A stretch of 36,970 nt of DNA from Candidatus Woesearchaeota archaeon (GTDB taxonomy: Archaea > Nanobdellota > Nanobdellia > Woesearchaeales > UBA10107): contig JAFGRQ010000017.1 of the NCBI GenBank assembly GCA_016935155.1, forward strand, positions 1 through 36,970. Reading direction: 5' to 3'. Made by a program: the position numbers and the translations under genes. Below are positions 33,601 to 36,970 of this stretch, piece after piece. Below the pieces are notes generated by a model. It had not been told where the DNA came from. It saw only the letters and a program-made list of their open reading frames with translations, and ran no database searches. The first letter of the stretch is position 1, and every line of letters starts with the position of its first letter.

Positions 33601-34975
33601 TGCCGAAATAAGAAATGTTTCAGAATTCGCAGAGAACAAGATTTTGACTGTTGCCGCAATGGGACTTGTGTGTTTGAACTGCTACGACGGAAAATTAACA
33701 AAAGTTTATGACGGAACTTCAAGAGATGCCGTATTGCTTATACACGGATTTGAAAATTCACCAGAGCGATTTGAAGAAATGATTAATGAAATGAAATTAA
33801 CAAATCAGCCATGGCAGGTTTGGACTTATGGATATCCTTCAAGCAAAACAATCGAAGAGAATGCAAAAGAACTGGCAGATTTGCTTCAGGCAAAATCGGG
33901 AGAATTCGATTACATTCATGCTGTTGGTCACAGCATGGGTGGAATGATTGCGCAGGAGGTTCTTGCTTATGCAGAGGCGCAGAATAAAGGAAAGACGCAA
34001 AGACCTTATACTTTTGTTGATAAATTTGCAAAAGTAATTGCTGTTGCATCTCCAAACGAAGGCACAATTACAAGCAATGCAAAAGAGTACTTCAATAAAT
34101 TCCTAAATGAAAAAATAGGCTTCCTGTTCAACTTGAACAGCAAAGTATTGGCTGAACTTCTAAAAGGAAAGCAAATTTCCAGAGCTGAGAATGTTGAATA
34201 TCTTGCCGTTGCCGGAACTATGCCTTATGATTTCACGAAATTCTTTGCAGAAGATACAGTGAGTGACGGGCTGGTTTCGCTGGAGAGCGCACAAAATATC
34301 GGCGGAGTTTCAGTGGATGATTATTGCGAGGACTTCTGGAGTCTGAATACGACACACTTCGATCTTCTTAATAATTTTGATTCAAGAAAGATAATCGAGA
34401 GAATAATTTCAAAAGAGGTTTCAGAATCAGCCGGCGGAAAAGGATTGATAGGTTATAACCAGTATTTCGAACTTGCAGTTGACTTATGCAGTCCGAATGA
34501 CCAGTACATAATAATCGGAGAAAAACTTAACAAGGACAGGCAGCCAAATCCTGGATTGTGCAACTGCGGAAACGGTGTCTGCGGAGTCGACGAAGATGAA
34601 TTTAATTGTCCTGTTGACTGTGCAAGAATTGAGATGCCGAAGGAGACTTGGTGGCAGATTCTTTTGAGATTTGCACCAATCAGAAATATGTTGATTGTGC
34701 TGCTATTGATTTTAACTGCTATTGCGGTGCTGTCAAGGAAGCACAGAAAATACACAGCAATGTTTTCTCTCGATGAGATGAAAATGAAAGAGGCATGGCT
34801 GAATGAAAGGATTGTGCACATAAGATATCACTTGAAAATGAATGAACTGGATGAGGCCGCTGCGGAGTACAGCAAATTCGTGGAAGAATACAACTCTTCG
34901 CCTGCCTTGCTAAAGGAAAAGTTCAAGGAGGACGCTCGAAAAACAAGAAACTGGGTGGAGAGCAAAATAAGATGA
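27683..34975 (+). CDS. Giant surface protein with beta-helices, LamG, PKD-like repeats and an alpha/beta-hydrolase domain
   Basis: A 2430-residue protein. Residues 1-25 are a signal peptide or anchor. Regions ~150-555 and ~1060-1360 are right-handed beta-helices built of NosD-like repeats (e.g. ISNNSLTNS, ISNNTFYS). A LamG domain sits at ~700-910 and PKD-like repeats with a WFV(N/D)G strand at ~953-1058 and ~1427-1533. Two cadherin-like domains are at ~1537-1710. An alpha/beta-hydrolase domain (~1994-2245) has LLIHGFENSP, nucleophile Ser2084 in GHSMGG, acid in SDGLVS and His in NTTHFDLL. A Cys-rich Ca-binding-like loop (CGNGVCGVDEDEFNCPVDC, ~2293) precedes the TM helix (~2335-2352) and a basic helical cytoplasmic tail. 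Sequons are very frequent. A lipase or depolymerase displayed on the cell surface is inferred. Confidence 0.8.
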   Translation: MKNKSSIKYMFALALLLASFSFALFSIQPGDNFMAITGLTTISGGGGNLSTLIIYDDLDLSGSDGTLIQNYVFYANYSNTTDSVNITGATCDINFTDLSGAMTYNTTSTFYEFVRNFSSSGQKHYNISCYASTFEQLNATDSINVTNFANCDSCDSCSRAAQIGNLTVNLTQSINTTVSCINLSDSDNIVIDCNSFLINSTAAAASDVSLISGGSVDYPLDMNDRISVKNCNLSGTAGSAIKLNGTAFFAANLNLENIDTGSGSAVNIHGGNDSCIVNSSFINLDNIAVYLYGNSRSNFTLDSCFFDTNTYGFLIDGGIVNEIKITNNIFSNSATSAVLMQVLAPFTAAGLLFSNNTITNVSTDHGVFTNAITNINISDNCFINVSGKGIYVIASQNGTISNNIVDLCGTGIDLTTSGNMTISNNSLTNSTTAIMITASGNSTITRNSILSSEYGIDVGGGSFFDIITQNYVSGISGQADSAAINLQNGAGNTSVINGNLLFNSTYGIRIGSVSGLIIANNTIENNSFDILSSTQISYSFEKGNNSVDFPSILNVSNSQQNIFLNDSIISINASLELSLNRSANVTLVLPYGTCPAKIYYYGSFTTNRSLIVDDGQLCTASTNPACTNMVCSGNLISFTVAHFDGYAVGFGTAPEVNNVILNSTYSTNFTTENLTAYWNSTDPENDTVVNITDWRIDGVSYARLNLPFEGGSNSTYTKDYSSYNADVFVVNATWNYTGGHDGYGAYDFNGNRSYIYTPLNASDFNRSMAVSLWLKTESNGSVMGFSDGIPFGGNYDKEITVMGDGSIDFRLYPNDPYIGAATTGVDVMDGLWHHLAVIRSFDEGTFIYVDGVLRASTTSIENESQGYEGYLTVGINTQHKIYFNGTIDNFLIFNKSISSQEVLLLNVSRTDTLSKYETLTGENWSVCVTPNDGTFDGTTVCSNNISIRNKAEFISVYPNQTNEWQNITADDTNITLTINSTSSQNTTFNVTITADSATFTFSWFVNGILEFVDVVVNGFISMFSRIFLATDMTNVTVVVNSTEAGVNDTFTFHVNVTCLIPSADGFTLNEDGITLCPGNYTINGSIIINTSNVYLSCDGSTLTGNATNQAFKQVSLHSISNITIRDCIFKNFNGAIYLMNVSTAYFLNNSFHNNTYGIFVSSSINATISNNTFYSGLYGIVNDVEGDKNTISYNNFYNQTGEAISIIQKGPTIEYNVFDGCTLGIGLEFNPYGGGNANRNLIGSNIIKNNSIGIRARASYHNQFTDLNISYTRQAFLFSDVPSFGAVNVNNSIINPLFLGNTHDVVFNYDANESDNNTLFINDTLANSVTFFLVGNITNLTNNYFLNSSIIAVNTTGEPNLNTNATVSFAVPSCSVELFRNTGYYEEISGAESEASQCTSCENIVCANSIMNFTTPSFSTIFAASIPNITEIFPNSTNGTPPVLGEDTNVSIVVETGTNITYNVTALDYDSATLTFSWFVDGVEALVEAVVGVLNTFVSIFNKIFSDIAYHNITLVINDSARQDNFTFYVLSNDTISPLFNESLSNITAEVGEAIAYDVNASDLFFDKYSVNDTTRFKINSSTGLLENATFVSYGWYEINISVNDTNNNVNSSVIWVFVNDTIPPSFNETLSNISTYAGYSVYYWINASDLSGVDAYYINDTVRFKINRSTGIMENITSLTAGTFAVNITVNDTLGNINYSAITVFVSDIPTTPATETGGRSTHSGIFYTPPAEETEPVLEVPSASVSSITAENINLNPFACTEVAGVSQTTSSIKPGTSISNLILKPGYEVLVSPFKVECTDSSFKISLSLPDSYTNITALRCRGNDCSAVSLKEIFNLECGEDIFENIERTSSVLSPEFFPLPLERVESKPGTAEVSSSRTRLVFSGIIDGKLAIDKVFGDVPEAQNPKIKIVSTPTQILFDSLNQKPMNITLPYLFEEKVDEYSIALYALKNNEWNYIGGTVNAGSKTVTAEIRNVSEFAENKILTVAAMGLVCLNCYDGKLTKVYDGTSRDAVLLIHGFENSPERFEEMINEMKLTNQPWQVWTYGYPSSKTIEENAKELADLLQAKSGEFDYIHAVGHSMGGMIAQEVLAYAEAQNKGKTQRPYTFVDKFAKVIAVASPNEGTITSNAKEYFNKFLNEKIGFLFNLNSKVLAELLKGKQISRAENVEYLAVAGTMPYDFTKFFAEDTVSDGLVSLESAQNIGGVSVDDYCEDFWSLNTTHFDLLNNFDSRKIIERIISKEVSESAGGKGLIGYNQYFELAVDLCSPNDQYIIIGEKLNKDRQPNPGLCNCGNGVCGVDEDEFNCPVDCARIEMPKETWWQILLRFAPIRNMLIVLLLILTAIAVLSRKHRKYTAMFSLDEMKMKEAWLNERIVHIRYHLKMNELDEAAAEYSKFVEEYNSSPALLKEKFKEDARKTRNWVESKIR

Positions 34976-34996
34976 ACAAAGAAGGAGGAAAATAAA

Positions 34997-35782
34997 ATGA
35001 AAAAATCAGTACTGGTTTGCCTTGTTTTTTTATTAACAGCATGTTCAAGTCAAATGGACACAGAAGTAAGGCCAGGCAATGATGGGTTTGTCATCGGAAC
35101 AGGAGACAATGCTATTTTGCTCACGCACGGGTTAAGTTCTTCTCCTCGTGAAGAAAGAGCGCTCGCAGAATATTTGGCAGCGAAAAATTTCACGGTTTAT
35201 GTTGTAAGATTAGAAGGACATGGAACAAGTGTCGAAGATTTGACAAGAACAAAATGGGAAGACTGGTACAAGAACTATCATGAAGCCTATTTGAATTTGA
35301 AGCAGGAAAAGCAAAAAGTTTATGTCGGAGGAATGTCTTTGGGAGGAGTTATTGCACTCAAATTAGCCGAAGACGAAAAAGTTGACGGCATCATCGCTTT
35401 AGCACCTTCATTGGTTTTGGATGATGAAAGATCAAAATACGCATGGTTTTTCAAATATTTTACAAAATACAGCTTGAGAAATATTTCAAAAGAGGACTTG
35501 CCATATAATTACGACAGATTCCCTATTTCTTCTGTTGCAGAAATGCTTGAAATGTCGGCTGTTGTGCAGGCGGATTTAAGCAAAATAGATGAACCTATTT
35601 TGATAATGCAGTACAGGGATGATTACAGAGTTAATCCTGCAAGTTCGCAGATTGTTTATGAGGGGGTTTCGTCCTCAAAAAAAGATTTGGATTGGATTGA
35701 AGGAAATGGGCATGTAATGATAACAGCTCCGGATAAAGAAACGCACTTCGGCAAAATATATGGGTTCATACGTAACCTTTAA
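34997..35782 (+). CDS. Lipobox-bearing alpha/beta-hydrolase (carboxylesterase/monoacylglycerol lipase type)
   Basis: A 261-residue protein. The N-terminus has a signal peptide with a bacterial-style lipobox, LLTAC, Cys16 being the possible lipidation site. The hydrolase core starts ILLTHGLSSSPREERALAEYLA and continues RLEGHGTSVEDL (oxyanion region). The nucleophile Ser is in YVGGMSLGGVIAL, the acid is in QYRDDYRVNP, and the His is in WIEGNGHVMI. The length fits Est30-like esterases. It probably hydrolyses acyl esters outside the membrane. It lies 21 bases after the giant protein with a strong GGAGG ribosome site. The giant protein also carries a hydrolase domain, so the two may work on the same substrate. 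Lipobox proteins occur in some archaea; the lipidation itself is inferred. Confidence 0.8.
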   Translation: MKKSVLVCLVFLLTACSSQMDTEVRPGNDGFVIGTGDNAILLTHGLSSSPREERALAEYLAAKNFTVYVVRLEGHGTSVEDLTRTKWEDWYKNYHEAYLNLKQEKQKVYVGGMSLGGVIALKLAEDEKVDGIIALAPSLVLDDERSKYAWFFKYFTKYSLRNISKEDLPYNYDRFPISSVAEMLEMSAVVQADLSKIDEPILIMQYRDDYRVNPASSQIVYEGVSSSKKDLDWIEGNGHVMITAPDKETHFGKIYGFIRNL

Positions 35783-35819
35783 ATACTAAATAAGCCTAAA
35801 AACAAAAAGGCATAGACAA

Positions 35820-36110
35820 ATGGAATTCCTGACAGGAGTAATATTCATTGCAAATTTCTTTTTAGCTATTATAGCCGGTTTAATCGCTGCCACTTTGTTT
35901 GAGATTTCAAAAGGAAAGCAGATTAAGCCTTGGAAACCTTTGGCTTGGGCGCTTATTTTCTTTGCGATAGAAGAAGTAATAAAAACGTTGCGGGCATTTG
36001 GTCTCTATGAAAACATATGGATAACTCACGTTATTCCATCAGTAATTGCAATGCTTTTGATTTATGCTGTTGCACTGCAGATGCTGGCAGTCAAGGAGGC
36101 TGAAAAATGA
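35820..36110 (+). CDS. Three-helix membrane protein A of a paralogous pair
   Basis: A 96-residue protein with helices at about 5-27, 42-60 and 68-88. The cytoplasmic loop ISKGKQIKPWKPLAWALIFFAIEEV shares KPWK-L...(A)L(I/V)(F)-E-V and the later IY...LQ pattern with the next gene, so the two are paralogues. This resembles small partner membrane proteins often found beside archaeal pilin-like genes. I do not know a function. A TATA-like TTTAAATAC is about 30-40 bases upstream. The stop overlaps the next start as ATGA. Confidence 0.6.
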   Translation: MEFLTGVIFIANFFLAIIAGLIAATLFEISKGKQIKPWKPLAWALIFFAIEEVIKTLRAFGLYENIWITHVIPSVIAMLLIYAVALQMLAVKEAEK

Positions 36111-36418
36111 CGCTTGCTGAATCAGTAGCAATGGTTGCTCCTTATTACAATGCAGTTTTGATAATTATACTGTTCGTGATGTTTTTCAAGTTATTTTCAC
36201 ATGATTCGAGGAAGTTTGCCTACATCAAACCGTGGAAACTGCTTTTTGTTGCTCTTGTAATATTCCTCGCAGAGACGGTCATGACTGCACTGAAAATGCT
36301 TGGCTTGATTGATTATCCGTGGATTATCTTCGGATTTTTCGAAATGGCAATTATAACGTTGTTCATATACATGCTGCTGCTTCAGAAGCAGTTCATAAAA
36401 ACTGGGAAGAAGGATTAA
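36107..36418 (+). CDS. Three-helix membrane protein B of a paralogous pair
   Basis: A 103-residue protein with hydrophobic helices at about 14-30, 45-62 and 73-93. It shares with the previous protein the KPWKLLFVALVIFLAETV loop/helix, a G-L turn and the IYMLLLQ end. The pair could form a heterodimer in the membrane. It is coupled to protein A by ATGA, and the pilin-like gene starts one base after its stop, so all three form one operon. Confidence 0.6.
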   Translation: MTLAESVAMVAPYYNAVLIIILFVMFFKLFSHDSRKFAYIKPWKLLFVALVIFLAETVMTALKMLGLIDYPWIIFGFFEMAIITLFIYMLLLQKQFIKTGKKD

Positions 36419-36419
36419 A

Positions 36420-36674
36420 ATGGATTCAAAAGGACTATCTCCATTGACATCAACAGTTCTACTGTTGGTTTTATCAGTAATCATAGGAGTTGTCGTTATG
36501 ACTTGGGGAAAATCCTATGTTGAACAGGCAGCAGTGGAAAAGGCATATTCTGTTGAGACTGAAAAGCCGTCATCAATTCTGCAGGACTTGGATGAAAGAT
36601 TGCAGAGCGGTGAAATAACAAAAGAACAATATGATAAAATTAAAGCAGTTGTTTTAAGTCAGAATGGCAAGTGA
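36420..36674 (+). CDS. Pilin-like N-terminus joined to a SHOCT-type C-terminal helix pair
   Basis: An 84-residue protein. The start MDSKGLSPLTSTVLLLVLSVIIGVVVMTWG looks like an archaeal class III signal peptide, with charged residues, then G-L-S-P and a hydrophobic helix, as in archaeal pilins. A prepilin peptidase of this type is encoded at 25677. After a short linker, LQDLDERLQSGEITKEQYDKIKAVVL matches the SHOCT pattern L-x2-L-x3-G-x-I-(T)-x-(E)-(Q/E)-Y-x3-K. It is far too short for a normal pilin head. It may be a minor pilin-like membrane anchor or an assembly factor. The HAD gene starts inside its last codons. Confidence 0.65.
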   Translation: MDSKGLSPLTSTVLLLVLSVIIGVVVMTWGKSYVEQAAVEKAYSVETEKPSSILQDLDERLQSGEITKEQYDKIKAVVLSQNGK

Positions 36675-36970
36675 GATTAGGTTAATTCTGTTTGATTTCG
36701 ATGGAACATTAGCTGATTCTTTTGATATTGTTCTTCAATCAATAAACGAACTTTCAGACGGGTTTAATTATAAAAAGATAAAAAATAATCCTTCTTTAAG
36801 AAAAAAGCACATGAAACAAATTATTGATGATTTGGGGATTTCAATGCTGAGATTTCCTTTTTATGTTAGAAAACTGAAGGAACTCGTGTTTGAAAAAATG
36901 CACGGTGCCTTTTTATTCAAAGGAGTGTCACCTTTGATAAAAAAGCTTCACAAAAATTATGTTGTTGGAA
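36664..36970 (+). CDS. HAD-superfamily phosphatase, N-terminal part (3' end outside window)
   Basis: The frame runs from ATG 36664 to the window edge (102 codons). The N-terminus MASEIRLILFDFDGTLADSFDIV is HAD motif I, DxDGTLxDS, with the nucleophile and acid/base aspartates both present. The cap region of a phosphoglycolate-phosphatase-like enzyme follows (KKHMKQIIDDLGI...FPFYVRKLKELVFEKMHGAFLFKGVSPLIKKL). The remaining motifs are outside the window. The start overlaps the pilin-like gene by 11 bases. Confidence 0.85.
   Translation, partial: MASEIRLILFDFDGTLADSFDIVLQSINELSDGFNYKKIKNNPSLRKKHMKQIIDDLGISMLRFPFYVRKLKELVFEKMHGAFLFKGVSPLIKKLHKNYVVG

Overview
The window is AT-rich and archaeal. 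It carries aEF1A followed by uS10; an eL8(L7Ae)-eS28-eL24-NDK-aEF2 cluster; an archaeal-type GluRS C-terminus; an archaeal A24 prepilin peptidase; a small histone-fold protein; and TATA-driven genes, many with little or no 5' leader. Two of the four tRNA genes have introns with bulge-helix-bulge type ends, and none encodes CCA. The many small ORFs of unknown function, the very large Asn/Thr/Ser-rich surface proteins and the divergent enzymes fit a DPANN-type archaeon (Woesearchaeota/Pacearchaeota-like). That placement is an inference from gene content; no phylogeny was run.

Layout. 1-3163: the end of gltX, a small membrane protein, a histone-fold gene, and on the minus strand an MFS permease behind a polytopic membrane protein. 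3202-6674: tRNA-Ser(CGA) with a LAGLIDADG endonuclease gene running into its 5' end, a GtrA-like protein just behind tRNA-Glu(CTC), a Cas4/RecB-like nuclease, and tRNA-Lys(CTT) with an intron. 6770-14505: a small ribbon-helix-helix (RHH) regulator translationally coupled to a 2532-residue surface protein. 14538-15631: tRNA-Ser(GGA), which I read as carrying two introns, again with a LAGLIDADG gene just upstream. 15732-24488: mostly translation genes (uS10, aEF1A, aEF2, NDK, eL24, eS28, L7Ae), with small unknown genes, a DksA/TraR-type zinc finger protein and a T4-endonuclease-V-like DNA glycosylase between them. 24642-27227: a membrane-anchored JAMM protein, a prepilin peptidase and a degenerate cis-prenyltransferase homologue. 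27313-36970: two tandem RHH regulators coupled to a second giant surface protein (2430 residues) that contains an alpha/beta-hydrolase domain, then a lipoprotein esterase, a pair of related three-helix membrane proteins, a pilin-like SHOCT protein and the start of a HAD phosphatase.

Two systems stand out. First, two homologous LAGLIDADG endonucleases each sit immediately 5' of a different tRNA-Ser gene on the same strand, and their upstream regions share a 13-nt sequence. At one locus an 8-bp copy of the tRNA 5' end and a displaced TATA-like box look like the scar of an insertion that rebuilt the tRNA. Second, a repeated module of RHH regulator(s) overlapping the start of a giant, sequon-rich, single-pass surface protein occurs twice. 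The two giant proteins share an unusual extracellular repeat and a similar cytoplasmic tail, and one module has a clear inverted repeat over its promoter. The L7Ae mRNA leader also contains a good kink-turn candidate, consistent with autoregulation.
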